Origin: Campylobacter_A concisus_Y
GTDB taxonomy: Bacteria > Campylobacterota > Campylobacteria > Campylobacterales > Campylobacteraceae
Length of the DNA: 64,000 nt
NCBI RefSeq assembly: GCF_902460415.1
Contig: NZ_CABPTY010000002.1
Location: 258,857 to 322,856, forward strand
Direction of reading: 5' to 3'
Position 1 is the first letter of the stretch; every line of letters starts with the position of its first letter. The position numbers and the translations under genes are program-made. The notes beneath the pieces are model-generated. The model saw only the letters and a list, made by a program, of their open reading frames with translations, made no database searches and was not told the origin of the DNA. Below are positions 26,538 to 36,138 of the stretch, piece after piece.

Positions 26538-27965
26538 TTATAAATTTTCGAAACTAATTGTAAATGTAATACTATTTTCATCTACGTTTCTAGCAAAGAT
26601 TAGAGCGTTATTTTTACTAGCGATTAGCCGACTCATATATAGACCAAGCCCGCTGCCAGACTCTTTTGTGCTAAAGTGTGGCTCAAAGATAACCTTTAAA
26701 AACGAAGCCTTTATAGCTCCTGCATTATTTTGCACGCATAAATTTTTACGATTATCTTTTATGAAAGTATAAATTTTTATTACTCTTGGCTTTACATAGC
26801 TTTGTTTAAATGCATCTTTTGCGTTATTTATAATATTTATTAAAATTTGGATTATTTCATTAAAATTTGTAAAAATCGTAAAATTTTCTCTTATATCGAT
26901 CTCTATTTCAATTTGATATTTCTTAAGTGAGGCGTTTAGAATTTTTATAGTCTGATTTACTACTTCCTCTACGCTAAACTCCCTTTTTAAAGTATTTGGC
27001 TTAAAAAAGTTTTTAAAATCATCAACCGTTTCAGACATGAAATTTATCTGCTTGCTAGTCTCTTCTATAAACTCATAAATTTTTGCTTCATCAAGCTTTT
27101 TTCGCTCCTGATAGAGCTCTAAATTTATTAAAGCTGAGCTAATTTGAGCTAAAGGCTGCTTCCACTGATGTGAGATATTGCCTATCATCTCGCCCATTGA
27201 GGCTAGGCGACTTTGATGTATCATTAGCTGCTCAGTCTGTCTTTTGCTCTCTTCGCCACGCCTATGCATCTTATAAACGAGTAGCAAAAATATCCCGAAT
27301 ACAAAGGCTATCGCGCTCATTATGATGACAACCTCTTTTAAATGGTAAGAAAAAATGGCACGTAGTGGGATTTTAAAAGATAGCATTGCCATCATCTCAC
27401 TTGCTTCAGAAATTTTTCCATTTGAAATTTCATAGCGATCCAACATCTGTTTTGGAGCACTTTCGCTATTGTGACAGGCTAAGCAAGATGTATTTTGACT
27501 TTTTATAGGAAGTCCTACAAAAAATTGTGAGCCATTTTCATCTTTTATAATCTTTGAAAACTCACTAAATTTATTCTCTTTAAAGCCTCTTAACACCTGC
27601 GCTTCAAATTCATTTGGTTCATGAGCTTTATTTAAAGGCGCCATGGCGACTAGTTTGTAGTCAAAGTCAAGATTGTATTTTTTCTTTTGGATATTATAAA
27701 TTTCACGGCTTATATACGAAGATGAGAGCAATCTCTCGTCAAAAAAATCCTCTTTTATAATGCCATCATGCTTTAGCTGCTCTATTAGCGGACGCTGAAC
27801 GCCTGCGATGTACTCTCTTACAGAATTTATACTCTCAAGCACATAATACGCCTCTTTTTTGGCATCTTTCATTGCAAGATTATTATAAAAATTTAAAACA
27901 AGTGCGGATATTAAGAGATAAACAAAGATAAAAACACTAACGATTAGCTGAAATTTATATTTCAC
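26538..27965 (-). CDS. mccS: Haem-binding sensor histidine kinase MccS
   Basis: 475 residues. One helix (about 5-28), a periplasmic DUF3365/Tll0287-like domain with a c-type haem motif CLACH (Cys161-His165), a second helix (about 215-235) ending in KMHRRGEESK, then HisKA with ASMGEMIGNISHQWKQPL (His266) and HATPase_c with INIINNAKDAF and GSGLGLYMSRLI. The haem site on the outside suggests redox, sulfite or NO sensing. It overlaps the regulator gene and sits upstream of mccA as in the Wolinella mccRS pair. Naming is by position and type. Confidence 0.9.
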   Translation of the reverse strand: MKYKFQLIVSVFIFVYLLISALVLNFYNNLAMKDAKKEAYYVLESINSVREYIAGVQRPLIEQLKHDGIIKEDFFDERLLSSSYISREIYNIQKKKYNLDFDYKLVAMAPLNKAHEPNEFEAQVLRGFKENKFSEFSKIIKDENGSQFFVGLPIKSQNTSCLACHNSESAPKQMLDRYEISNGKISEASEMMAMLSFKIPLRAIFSYHLKEVVIIMSAIAFVFGIFLLLVYKMHRRGEESKRQTEQLMIHQSRLASMGEMIGNISHQWKQPLAQISSALINLELYQERKKLDEAKIYEFIEETSKQINFMSETVDDFKNFFKPNTLKREFSVEEVVNQTIKILNASLKKYQIEIEIDIRENFTIFTNFNEIIQILINIINNAKDAFKQSYVKPRVIKIYTFIKDNRKNLCVQNNAGAIKASFLKVIFEPHFSTKESGSGLGLYMSRLIASKNNALIFARNVDENSITFTISFENL

Positions 27966-28644
27966 AAAGATAACCTACACCATATAAATTTTTAATCACA
28001 TCTTTGCCAAGCTTCCTTCTAAGCTCTTTTACGATCGTCTTTATCGCCTCTTTGCTTGGCTGCTCATACTCCCAAATATAATCAAAAATTTGTTCATAAG
28101 TTATAGTTTGATTTTTGTTGTTTAAAAAATACTCTAAAAGCCTACTTTCGCTCTTACTCAGATGAGAAATTTCACCATTTATATAAAGTACTTTTTTACC
28201 AAAATCGTATTCTAATTCATCATTTAGCCTAAGAGTCGGCTTGCGTCCAACAAGCTCTAAAGCAACGTCTTCTAGGGCTTTTATAAATGACTTTTTATCA
28301 TATGGCTTTGCAAGATACCTTGTGATCTTTAGTTCAACTGCTCTCCACAAATACTCTTGCTCGACGTGACTTGATAGGATCACGATAGGAATTTTTTGAT
28401 TTATAGTTCTTACTTTTTTAGCGATCTCTAGGCCATCGATATTTGGCACGCTTATATCAAGCACCAAAACATCATAAGTATCGCTCATCGCTAGCTCAAG
28501 TGCATCATAGCCATCCGTTACGCCATTTACCTCGGCAAAAAATAGTTCCAAAGAAGCACAAATATTTTTTAAAATCGCCTCTTCATCCTCAAGACAAAGG
28601 ACTTTTTTATTTGATAAAACATCTAAAATATCATTTTCTTGCAT
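27955..28644 (-). CDS. mccR: OmpR-type response regulator MccR
   Basis: 229 residues: receiver domain with the phospho-acceptor in VLVLDISVPNIDGLEI (Asp63) and the conserved lysine in ARYLAKPYDKKSF, then a winged-helix DNA-binding domain (LSKSESRLLEYFL, KTIVKELRRKLGKD, GVGYLCEI). The end overlaps the start of the kinase gene. Expected to switch the mcc genes in response to the haem sensor. The binding site cannot be read with confidence from the 96-base gap before mccA. Confidence 0.92.
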   Translation of the reverse strand: MQENDILDVLSNKKVLCLEDEEAILKNICASLELFFAEVNGVTDGYDALELAMSDTYDVLVLDISVPNIDGLEIAKKVRTINQKIPIVILSSHVEQEYLWRAVELKITRYLAKPYDKKSFIKALEDVALELVGRKPTLRLNDELEYDFGKKVLYINGEISHLSKSESRLLEYFLNNKNQTITYEQIFDYIWEYEQPSKEAIKTIVKELRRKLGKDVIKNLYGVGYLCEI

Positions 28645-28887
28645 AGCTTCATCTCGCTTTTTGAGCAGATATTATCACTTGGTAGCTTAAAAAATAAGAT
28701 TATCTAAAAAATAATTCATACCAATATAAAAGACAGATTACTTTTAAAAATTAAACTATAAATTTTTGTTGAAGTGATTTGAAGTCTTGATTAAAATTCT
28801 TCTATAAGTACTATTTTGGATTTTCTAAAAATTTTAGCTATCGATCAATTTTAAAAAAGAAAGATAGCTATATTTATAGTATAAATT

Positions 28888-29496
28888 TTAGTTACCTCTG
28901 CTTCCAGGTTTGATCGCTTTACTTCCATTTTTACAAAGTGGGCAATGCTCAGGCTCATAAATTTCAAACTCAAAATTTCCTAAAGCAAAAAACGGCTTAT
29001 CGCTTGGCAGTTTAGCATTTGGCTTAGCTTCATTGTCTAAATTTGTAACCTTACAAAAGCCACGGTTTGCAAGCGCTGCAAAGCCAACTACCTCACCGCC
29101 AAGGCTCTCTATCACATGCGCTGCCTCAAGTGCTGAGCCGCCAGTTGTGATGATGTCTTCACAAACTATAAATTTCTCGCCCTTTTTCACTTCAAAGCCG
29201 CGCCTTAAGCTCATTACTCTATCAACTCGCTCTGTAAAGATAAAACGCTTCTTTGCTGCGCGAGCTAGCTCATAGCCAGCTAAAATTCCTCCAAGTGCAG
29301 GCGAGCAAACGCTATCAAATCTAATGCCAAATTTCTCTATCACACAGGCAAGCTCGTCAGCTAGCTTTCCAGCCAAAGCTGGGTCTTCAAGTACCTTTGC
29401 ACTTTGCAGATAAAACTGCGAGTGATTACCACTACTTAGTAAAAAATGTCCCTCTAAATATGCCCCAGCCTCTTTATAAATTTTCTCTAAATCCAT
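28888..29496 (-). CDS. pyrE: Orotate phosphoribosyltransferase
   Basis: Adds ribose 5-phosphate from PRPP to orotate, giving OMP in pyrimidine synthesis. 202 residues, the usual length for the epsilonproteobacterial form. The PRPP motif is FIVCEDIITTGGSALEAAHV. The C-terminal EPEHCPLCKNGSKAIKPGSR is a short tail with a CxxC pair that is common in this branch. It is monocistronic in view, between the mcc regulator and the divergent antiporter gene. The 243 bases to mccR hold nothing I can identify. Confidence 0.95.
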   Translation of the reverse strand: MDLEKIYKEAGAYLEGHFLLSSGNHSQFYLQSAKVLEDPALAGKLADELACVIEKFGIRFDSVCSPALGGILAGYELARAAKKRFIFTERVDRVMSLRRGFEVKKGEKFIVCEDIITTGGSALEAAHVIESLGGEVVGFAALANRGFCKVTNLDNEAKPNAKLPSDKPFFALGNFEFEIYEPEHCPLCKNGSKAIKPGSRGN

Positions 29497-29582
29497 CGTT
29501 TTTTCCTTTTAAAATTTACTCAAAATCTTAACACAAGCCCACTTAAGCCACTCTTTTTAAAATTTAATAAGCCACACATTTG

Positions 29583-29588
29583 TATAAT
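29583..29588 (+). promoter_or_regulatory. -10 box of the antiporter gene
   Basis: TATAAT preceded by TTTG and T-rich sequence, which fits the Campylobacter vegetative promoter, lies 27 bases before the chosen start at 29616. Confidence 0.55.
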
Positions 29589-29615
29589 CTCTCAACACTC
29601 ACAAAAAGGACGCTC

Positions 29616-30983
29616 ATGCTTATATTTAACCCTGTTGTTTTTAGCATTTTGGTAATGACGATACTTTGTCTATTGCGTTTTAACATTTTGCTTTCTATCC
29701 TTATCTCTGCTCTTGTTGCGGGAGTAATGTATAAGCATGGATTTAGTGGATTTGAAAGTGGCATTGCAGGTGGGATCGATAGCCTCTTTACAGCCCTAAA
29801 AGAGACTACACAAAGCCTCATAAGCGGTATGCAAGGCAATCTTGAAACATCGCTTAGTTATATTTTGCTTGGTGCTTTAGCAGCCGCTATCGCAAATACA
29901 AATTTAACTGCTATCTTGATAAATGCTTTGAGTAAATTCCTTAGCTCAAATAAAGTGATTTTTATACTAACTATTGCATTTATAGCATGCTTATCTCAAA
30001 ATTTAATCCCTGTTCACATAGCTTTTATACCTATTTTGATCCCGCCGCTTCTTGCTATTATGAACAAAATGGGGATAGATAGACGTGCAGTAGCTTGTGC
30101 TTTGACATTTGGTCTTCAAGCACCTTATGTAAGCCTTAGCGTTGGCTTTGGTCTGCTTTTTCACAATATCTTAAAAAAAGAGCTAGCAAATAACGGCATA
30201 ACCACATCTATTTCTGATATCTCTTCTGTTATGTGGATAGGCGGCGCTTCTATGCTTATCGGACTTATCCTTGCCATACTTTTTTATGGTAAAAAAAGAG
30301 CTTATAAAACTTCAAAATTTGAAAAAGAAGAGCTTGATGAGATCGAGCGCGCAAAAAGCCTTGAGATGACTAAAAAAGAGTGGGCGGTTTTAGCTGGTGC
30401 AGTTGTGGCTTTTGGTGTGCAAATTTATACTGAGCTGCTACCTCTTGGTGCACTACTTGGGCTTTTGGTTATGGTCGTTTTTGGCGGTATCGAATACAAA
30501 AAAGTAGATAAGATCATGGATAACGGCCTTGCTATGATGGGATTTATCGCTTTTATCATGCTAGTTGCTGCAGGTTATGGTACTATCCTAAGAGAGAGTG
30601 GTGGCATAGACGAGCTTGTAAAATACGCTAGCTTGGTATCTGGCGGCAAGATAGGTGGAGCATTTTTGATGCTTCTTATCGGTCTACTTGTAACAATGGG
30701 TATAGGCACTAGCTTTGGTACGATACCGATCTTAGCCTCTATCTACGTGCCACTATGTGTTAGCCTTGGTTTTGGCGTACCAGCTATCATCTTGTTAGTT
30801 GGCATAGCTGCAGCTCTAGGAGATGCTGGAAGCCCTGCAAGCGATAGCACACTTGGGCCAACAAGCGGTCTAAATGCTGATAATGAGCACAACCACATAT
30901 ATGATACTTGTGTACCTACATTTGTATTTTTCAATATCCCACTTATCATCGGTGGCATAGTTGGAGCTATGATACTTGGATAA
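29616..30983 (+). CDS. NhaC/YuiF-type Na+/H+ antiporter-family transporter
   Basis: I start at the ATG at 29616, which follows AAAAAGGA; the open frame goes on to 29580 without a ribosome site. The 455-residue protein has eleven or twelve membrane helices and the family hallmarks VHIAFIPILIPPLLAI, IGTSFGTIPILASIYVP and the C-terminal GDAGSPASDSTLGPTSGL. The family includes Na+/H+ antiporters and transporters for amino acids (histidine in some), so the substrate is open. It ends in a strong terminator and has its own promoter. Confidence 0.82.
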   Translation: MLIFNPVVFSILVMTILCLLRFNILLSILISALVAGVMYKHGFSGFESGIAGGIDSLFTALKETTQSLISGMQGNLETSLSYILLGALAAAIANTNLTAILINALSKFLSSNKVIFILTIAFIACLSQNLIPVHIAFIPILIPPLLAIMNKMGIDRRAVACALTFGLQAPYVSLSVGFGLLFHNILKKELANNGITTSISDISSVMWIGGASMLIGLILAILFYGKKRAYKTSKFEKEELDEIERAKSLEMTKKEWAVLAGAVVAFGVQIYTELLPLGALLGLLVMVVFGGIEYKKVDKIMDNGLAMMGFIAFIMLVAAGYGTILRESGGIDELVKYASLVSGGKIGGAFLMLLIGLLVTMGIGTSFGTIPILASIYVPLCVSLGFGVPAIILLVGIAAALGDAGSPASDSTLGPTSGLNADNEHNHIYDTCVPTFVFFNIPLIIGGIVGAMILG

Positions 30984-31009
30984 AATTTGGCGTTAATTAC
31001 GCCAAATTT
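30983..31009 (+). terminator. Rho-independent terminator after the antiporter gene
   Basis: Inverted repeat AAATTTGGCGT / ACGCCAAATTT with a five-base loop, followed by CTTTTTATTTC. It begins at the stop codon of the transporter and separates it from the sigma54 hook gene promoter. Confidence 0.85.
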
Positions 31010-31046
31010 CTTTTTATTTCTTCTACTTTTTATCAATATAAATTTT

Positions 31047-31064
31047 TTGGAACATCTTTTGCTT
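31047..31064 (+). promoter_or_regulatory. Sigma54 promoter of the hook gene
   Basis: TTGGAAC-N5-TTGCTT, with GG at 31049-31050 and GC at 31061-31062, the ten-base spacing of -24/-12 promoters. RpoN drives the middle (hook) flagellar genes in Campylobacter. It lies 42 bases upstream of the hook gene start. Confidence 0.88.
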
Positions 31065-31105
31065 TTGAAAAATATAAAAATTTAAAATGCAAAAAGGATA
31101 AGTCA

Positions 31106-33580
31106 ATGATGAGATCACTTTGGTCTGGTGTTTCAGGCCTACAAGCCCACCAGATAGCCATGGACGTAGAAGGCAATAATATCGCAAACGTCAATACTTA
31201 TGGTTATAAATACAACCGTGCAAATTTTGCTGATATACTAAGCCAAACTCCAAGAGTTGCTACTGCTCCACAAGGTCAGCTAGGCGGTCAAAATGCTATG
31301 CAAATAGGTCTAGGAACGACTATAAACTCAACTACAAGAATTTTCTCACAAGGCACACTGACATCTACTGATAAGCAAACAGACCTTGCACTTCAAGGAA
31401 ATGGTTTCTTCGTCGTATCTCCAGATGGTGGAACTACAAGATACTATACAAGAAATGGTGACTTTGTCCGTGATAAAGCTGGAAATTTTGTAAACAATAG
31501 TGGCTATATCGTTCAAGGCTGGACAAGAGATGAAGAGACTGGCACTATTGACTCAACTGGACCGATAAAAAATATTGTGATCAAAGAGGGCCTTACTACT
31601 CCAGCAAGAGCGACAACAGAAGTAAAGATAAAAGGCAACCTTGACTCAGGCAACACCATCGACCAAAGAAGCACTCCTATTTATTCACTAGATTCGGTTG
31701 CTGGTGGACGTGACTATAACAATGACGGAATTTTAGATCCAAACGAAGTCCACAACGAGAATGATGTAAATAACGATCAGTTTTATACGAACTCAAGAAA
31801 AGAACAAAGCCTAACAGAGCGTGGCGTAGATCTAGGTGTTACATTTGATGAGCTTGGAAATGGTCTTGCTTTAAGAGATGGACAAGGTATCTGGGTAAGC
31901 TACGCAAATGCTAAAACTGAAAAATTTACTATAGGTAGTGGATCACCAAATAATGTTGGTTCACTTACTAATGGAACTGCAAAAAAATTAAATATAACAT
32001 TAAATGGTGTAAATATAACCGGAGATGTAACAAATATAAGTGATGTTGCAGCCGCTATTAACGCTCAATACAATAAAACTGGTGTTAGAGCTGAAATTTC
32101 AGAAGGTAATAAACTAACACTTATAAATAGAAATAATTCAGGTACTACAAAAGAGACAAAAAATATTCACTTAACTGTCAATACTGGTGATGAATTAGTA
32201 GCAGCAACGACAGCAATGGGAGTGGCAAATGGCGGTTTAAAAAATCGAGATATTATCACAGCTTATCAATATGTCTATACGAGCTCACAAACAACAGCAG
32301 TTCACGAATATAATGATGCGAAAGAAAGGCAAGTAACTACAACAGAAGATCTTCGTGCTGCTATGCAAAAAGATGCAAGGAACTACATTGACTACAACGG
32401 TGATGGTCAAATAAGAGCAAATTCAGACGCACTTGATGCTGCAAAACAAGCAATAGCGGCACATAGAAGAACGCCTGGAACTGGCGGGGCAGCCATAACT
32501 AGCACCGTATATCAAACAGCTTATAATACTGCTTATAACAATACAACTGGTACTCCGGATGCAAAACACGCAGCTGGTATCGCGGCACTTCAAGCACTTG
32601 CAGGTGATGATACAAATGATGGTGTAAAGATCACTGTAAATAAACTAGGTCAATTTCAACTAGAAAATCCATCAAACGAAGTAGCAGATCATGCACTTTA
32701 TATGACAACAACTGGTCTTACAAAGCCAGCTCAAGGTACAAATAATTCAGCTATAAATGAAAATGTTAGGCTCACAACTATTATGAAAGCACTTGATGGC
32801 GCATTAAGCCCAGGCCAAGCTCTAAGAGCAAGTGGAAAGATGATGATGTCAAGCCACGGCTCAACGGCAGAAATTTTTGACTCACTTGGCTCAAAACACA
32901 CAGTTAGTATCAAATGGACAAAGACAGGCACTACAACAGATGGTGGAACTGAGTGGAGCATGGTTATACAAGTGCCAGAGCCAGCTAAGATAAACTACAC
33001 AGGCGAAGGTCCGGATAACGTTATAACTGGAACAGCTAGATTTAACGCAAATGGCTCACTTGCAAGTTTTCATCCAGCAACGATAACATTTTCAGCTAAC
33101 AACGGCTCACAAAGTGGCCAAAACATTAGTTTAAATTTTGGTCTTGGAACTGACTTTAACGGCTTAACAAGCTTTGATAAAGACTCATCAACTGAATCAA
33201 TCTCGCAAGATGGCTACACAGGCGGCACATTAAACGGCATAAAAATAGATGAGACTGGAACAATAATAGGCTCATTTTCAAATGGTCAAAGCTTTGGCCT
33301 AGCTAAAGTAGCACTTGCTACCTTTACAAATAACGAGGGTCTTCAAAGCGAGGGTGGAAATGTCTTTTCACAAACCGCAAACTCAGGTGAAGCAGTCATC
33401 GGTGCAGCTGGCACAGGCGATAAGGGAACGATCGCAGCTTCAAAACTTGAAGCTAGTAACGTCGATCTAAGCCGTGCGCTAACAGATCTTATTGTTATCC
33501 AAAGAGGTTTCCAAGCAAACTCAAAAACGATCACAACAAGCGATGAGATGTTAAATACACTTCTTCAATTAAAACAATAA
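31106..33580 (+). CDS. flgE: Flagellar hook protein (large FlgE, FlgE2 type)
   Basis: Main subunit of the flagellar hook. I start at the first ATG of MMRSLWSGVSGLQAHQIAMD (31106), after AAAAAGGA, giving 824 residues; the frame continues upstream but that part crosses a promoter and terminator. It has the N-terminal rod/hook segment with NNIANVNTYGYKYN, the ALQGNGFFVVSPDGG block, a long variable centre rich in N, T and A, and the C-terminal ASNVDLSRALTDLIVIQRGF coiled-coil piece. Matches the large hook protein that C. jejuni lists as FlgE2 (Cj1729c, about 865 residues). A second shorter paralogue is at 44.8-46.4 kb. Confidence 0.93.
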   Translation: MMRSLWSGVSGLQAHQIAMDVEGNNIANVNTYGYKYNRANFADILSQTPRVATAPQGQLGGQNAMQIGLGTTINSTTRIFSQGTLTSTDKQTDLALQGNGFFVVSPDGGTTRYYTRNGDFVRDKAGNFVNNSGYIVQGWTRDEETGTIDSTGPIKNIVIKEGLTTPARATTEVKIKGNLDSGNTIDQRSTPIYSLDSVAGGRDYNNDGILDPNEVHNENDVNNDQFYTNSRKEQSLTERGVDLGVTFDELGNGLALRDGQGIWVSYANAKTEKFTIGSGSPNNVGSLTNGTAKKLNITLNGVNITGDVTNISDVAAAINAQYNKTGVRAEISEGNKLTLINRNNSGTTKETKNIHLTVNTGDELVAATTAMGVANGGLKNRDIITAYQYVYTSSQTTAVHEYNDAKERQVTTTEDLRAAMQKDARNYIDYNGDGQIRANSDALDAAKQAIAAHRRTPGTGGAAITSTVYQTAYNTAYNNTTGTPDAKHAAGIAALQALAGDDTNDGVKITVNKLGQFQLENPSNEVADHALYMTTTGLTKPAQGTNNSAINENVRLTTIMKALDGALSPGQALRASGKMMMSSHGSTAEIFDSLGSKHTVSIKWTKTGTTTDGGTEWSMVIQVPEPAKINYTGEGPDNVITGTARFNANGSLASFHPATITFSANNGSQSGQNISLNFGLGTDFNGLTSFDKDSSTESISQDGYTGGTLNGIKIDETGTIIGSFSNGQSFGLAKVALATFTNNEGLQSEGGNVFSQTANSGEAVIGAAGTGDKGTIAASKLEASNVDLSRALTDLIVIQRGFQANSKTITTSDEMLNTLLQLKQ

Positions 33581-33597
33581 TAACTAAGACTTTTACA

Positions 33598-33620
33598 AAA
33601 GGGAGCGTTTGCCTCCCTTT
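33598..33620 (+). terminator. Terminator after the large hook gene
   Basis: Stem AAAGGGAG / CTCCCTTT with a seven-base loop, 17 bases past the stop codon, on an AT-rich background. Confidence 0.75.
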
Positions 33621-33665
33621 GAAATTTATGCTTTAAATTTACAAATAAAATCAGCCTTATTTTTG

Positions 33666-33671
33666 TAAAAT
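33666..33671 (+). promoter_or_regulatory. -10 box of thyX
   Basis: TTTTTGTAAAAT, a TAAAAT hexamer behind a T run, 27 bases upstream of the thyX start. Confidence 0.5.
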
Positions 33672-33698
33672 GCTAGAAAATTTTACAAAAGAGAAAAA

Positions 33699-34328
33699 AT
33701 GCAAGTAACACTTCTAAACCACACTCCACTAAATATCTGCTCTCACGCTATCCGCACATGCTGGCAAAGCTTTGATAAAGGCGACAACGGTGGCGAAAAA
33801 GATGTTGAGCTAATAGATAGAGTAGGCAATAAATTTAAGCATGCCTCGACCTTAGAGCACCTATATTATAACTTCTACATCCAAGGTATCTCTCGTGCGC
33901 TACTTCAGGAACTAGCTCGTCACCGCTTGGCAAGTCTAAGCGTCAAATCAACTCGCTACACGCTAAAAGAGCTAAAAAAAGAGGAGAAATTTGAAGTAGG
34001 GCAGTTTGAGCGAGCGGCTAAATTTATCGTACTAACAAATGACGAATTAGTCGATAATGCAAGCATAAAAGCGCTTGAAAATTTACGCGAGATACTAGCT
34101 ACAACTACAAAGAGTCTAGACATCGTCAAATACTGCCTGCCAGAGTGCTACAAAACAGAGCTTACATGGAGCATAAACGCTAGAAGCTTACAAAATTTTA
34201 TCTCACTTCGCAGCTCAAAATCAGCCCTTTGGGAGATCAGAAATTTAGCAAATGCCATCTACGATGCCTTGCCTGATGAGCATAAATTTATATTTGAGAG
34301 ATGTTTGCCAGAAGATGAACAAAACTAA
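33699..34328 (+). CDS. thyX: Flavin-dependent thymidylate synthase
   Basis: Makes dTMP from dUMP with methylene-THF and FADH2, replacing ThyA in Campylobacter. 209 residues. The ThyX motif is RHRLASLSVKSTRYT near residue 74, with the usual serine/arginine positions. NARSLQNFISLRSS is the second conserved block. The start follows AGAG at good distance. It is alone between the hook gene and the convergent methylase; a 52-base gap with no clear terminator separates it from the methylase end. Confidence 0.95.
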   Translation: MQVTLLNHTPLNICSHAIRTCWQSFDKGDNGGEKDVELIDRVGNKFKHASTLEHLYYNFYIQGISRALLQELARHRLASLSVKSTRYTLKELKKEEKFEVGQFERAAKFIVLTNDELVDNASIKALENLREILATTTKSLDIVKYCLPECYKTELTWSINARSLQNFISLRSSKSALWEIRNLANAIYDALPDEHKFIFERCLPEDEQN

Positions 34329-34380
34329 CATTTGAGTTAGTACGGTTTGTGATTTAGAAGTGATGAAATGAGCGCTAAAT

Positions 34381-35487
34381 TTACTTTTTCAAAACGTAAA
34401 GAAGCTCGTCTACGTGGATGTTTCTAGCTTTTAAATTTCTGCTACCGCGGTAGGCATTATATTTTTGGCGCAGTAGATGAACTTTGCCCATTTTATTTAG
34501 GTTTTGATCAAATTCATCTTGGTTGATAAAGCCTTCTGAGTTAAACGAGATAAGCACAAATTTCGCTTTTAAATTTGATATCAGCTCAAAAAATGCCTCG
34601 CTTGCTGATGATTTTTTATTAAAGACTGATCTATTCCAGTCTTTTGCGATGCCTGAAACTTTTGAAATATTGCTTGGCTCCTCATAGCTTGCGATGAGAT
34701 TTAGCATGAAATAGTTTGAGCCGTATGGGTGCTGGTTATAGGGCGGATCAAGATAGACTAGATCAAGCCCATCAAGCTCTTTTGCGAGCAAATTTGCATC
34801 CTTTTGATAGACCTCAAAAGGCACATTAAAATTTGAGAAAATTGGCTTAGTCAAATTTATATCAGAAGTGATCCTTGAGATGGCATTTTGCCCCCTGCCA
34901 CCAAACTGACCGATGCCCTCTTTATTTTTATGAAAACCTTTAAAAATTCCACTCGTATTTGCATGTACGCTTGCATTATAAAGTAGTGGAGCTATGAAAA
35001 ATTTTCTCATCTCAGCTGGCATTAGCTCATCTATGAGCCTTCTAGCAGTGTCGATGAATATAGCATTTTTTCTTGTGTAAAAGACCCGCTCGCCAAAAGC
35101 GATATTTTCATCATCTTTTGGGGCATAAAGTTTTGTTATAAAGCCTTCAGAAAGGCTATTTTTTATCTCTTTTTCAAGCTTTTTTTGCCAGAAATTTATC
35201 TTATTTATTAGCTCGTTTGTGGCGTTTTGTAGGTAGCATGAGTTTGTGATGAAGCTATAAAGCTCCAAGTCGTTTGCGACTAGAAATTCGCTATTTTGTT
35301 TTAAAAACCTAGCCACTACGCCACTTCCGCTAAAGAGGTCGCAGCAGCTAAGTTTTTCTTTTTTAAGCTCGTCTTTTGCGTATTTTACGCCTAGATCTAT
35401 AAAGCCTAAAAGCGAGCGTTTGTTACCAAGATAGGTTAAAATTTGCTCTTTTAAATAGGCTTGATTTTCTTGTTTTGCTGGCTTCAA
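34381..35487 (-). CDS. Orphan DNA adenine methyltransferase (D12-like)
   Basis: 368 residues from a TTG at 35487 that nearly touches the luxS stop. It has TYLGNKRSLLGFIDLG at the N-terminus, SAM motif CDLFSGSGVVARFL, and catalytic VYLDPPYNQHPYGSNYF near residue 246 (DPPY means N6-adenine or N4-cytosine). The order FxGxG before DPPY is that of the Dam/D12 (alpha) class. No restriction endonuclease gene is next to it. Downstream of luxS, so it is probably transcribed with it. Recognition sequence unknown. Confidence 0.85.
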   Translation of the reverse strand: MKPAKQENQAYLKEQILTYLGNKRSLLGFIDLGVKYAKDELKKEKLSCCDLFSGSGVVARFLKQNSEFLVANDLELYSFITNSCYLQNATNELINKINFWQKKLEKEIKNSLSEGFITKLYAPKDDENIAFGERVFYTRKNAIFIDTARRLIDELMPAEMRKFFIAPLLYNASVHANTSGIFKGFHKNKEGIGQFGGRGQNAISRITSDINLTKPIFSNFNVPFEVYQKDANLLAKELDGLDLVYLDPPYNQHPYGSNYFMLNLIASYEEPSNISKVSGIAKDWNRSVFNKKSSASEAFFELISNLKAKFVLISFNSEGFINQDEFDQNLNKMGKVHLLRQKYNAYRGSRNLKARNIHVDELLYVLKK

Positions 35488-35488
35488 A

Positions 35489-36004
35489 TCAGTGCTTTTT
35501 TAGTCCCATAGCATCAACGTCAAGCTTGATCTCATCGTTATTTATTATGACTAGACCTTGTGCTAAAATTTTGTTTGCTATGGCGTGAGCTTCATCAAGT
35601 GAATGCATCTTGTAGGTGCCACATTGAAATTTATTTAGCTCTGGGATCTTATCTTGATCTTTGACCTCTAAGATATCTTTCATTGAAGCAAGCCATGCTT
35701 TTTTTACAGCTTCTTCGCTAGGTGTGCCGATCACACTCATATAAAAGCCAGTTCTACAGCCCATCGGAGAGATGTCGATGATCTCTACGCCATTGCCATT
35801 TAGGTGATTTCTCATAAAGCCAGCAAACAAATGCTCTAATGTATGGGTACCTTTTTCTGGCAAAATTTCTTCATTTGGCTTGCAAAATCTCAAGTCAAAA
35901 ACACTTATATCATCGCCCTTTGGTGTTTTCATACTTTTTGCTAGTCTTACTCCTGGGGCTTGCATTTTTACGTGATCTACACAAAAACTATCAAGTAGTG
36001 GCAT
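35489..36004 (-). CDS. luxS: S-ribosylhomocysteine lyase LuxS
   Basis: Cleaves S-ribosylhomocysteine to homocysteine and DPD, the precursor of AI-2. 171 residues. The metal site HTLEHLFAG lies near residue 54-58 and the third ligand is in CGTYKMHS (Cys near 128). GCRTGFYMS is the substrate block. In Campylobacter, LuxS also closes the activated methyl cycle; the downstream methylase makes SAH as a product, so the pairing is biochemically sensible. Confidence 0.97.
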   Translation of the reverse strand: MPLLDSFCVDHVKMQAPGVRLAKSMKTPKGDDISVFDLRFCKPNEEILPEKGTHTLEHLFAGFMRNHLNGNGVEIIDISPMGCRTGFYMSVIGTPSEEAVKKAWLASMKDILEVKDQDKIPELNKFQCGTYKMHSLDEAHAIANKILAQGLVIINNDEIKLDVDAMGLKKH

Positions 36005-36138
36005 ATCTTCTCCTTTAAATTTTTGGTAATTCTAGCGTAAAAAATGTTTAAAATTTAAAGGCTCATGCAAAATTTCACATAAGCCTTGTAATATTTGAAT
36101 GTTTGTGGTTATTAAAATAATAAAACTTTTACTTAATA

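Noticed and set aside
30908..31105. N-terminal extension of the large hook protein frame by 66 residues
   Set aside because: The extension runs through the antiporter gene end, its terminator and the sigma54 promoter; the MMRSLWSGVSGLQ start with AAAAAGGA is the family start.
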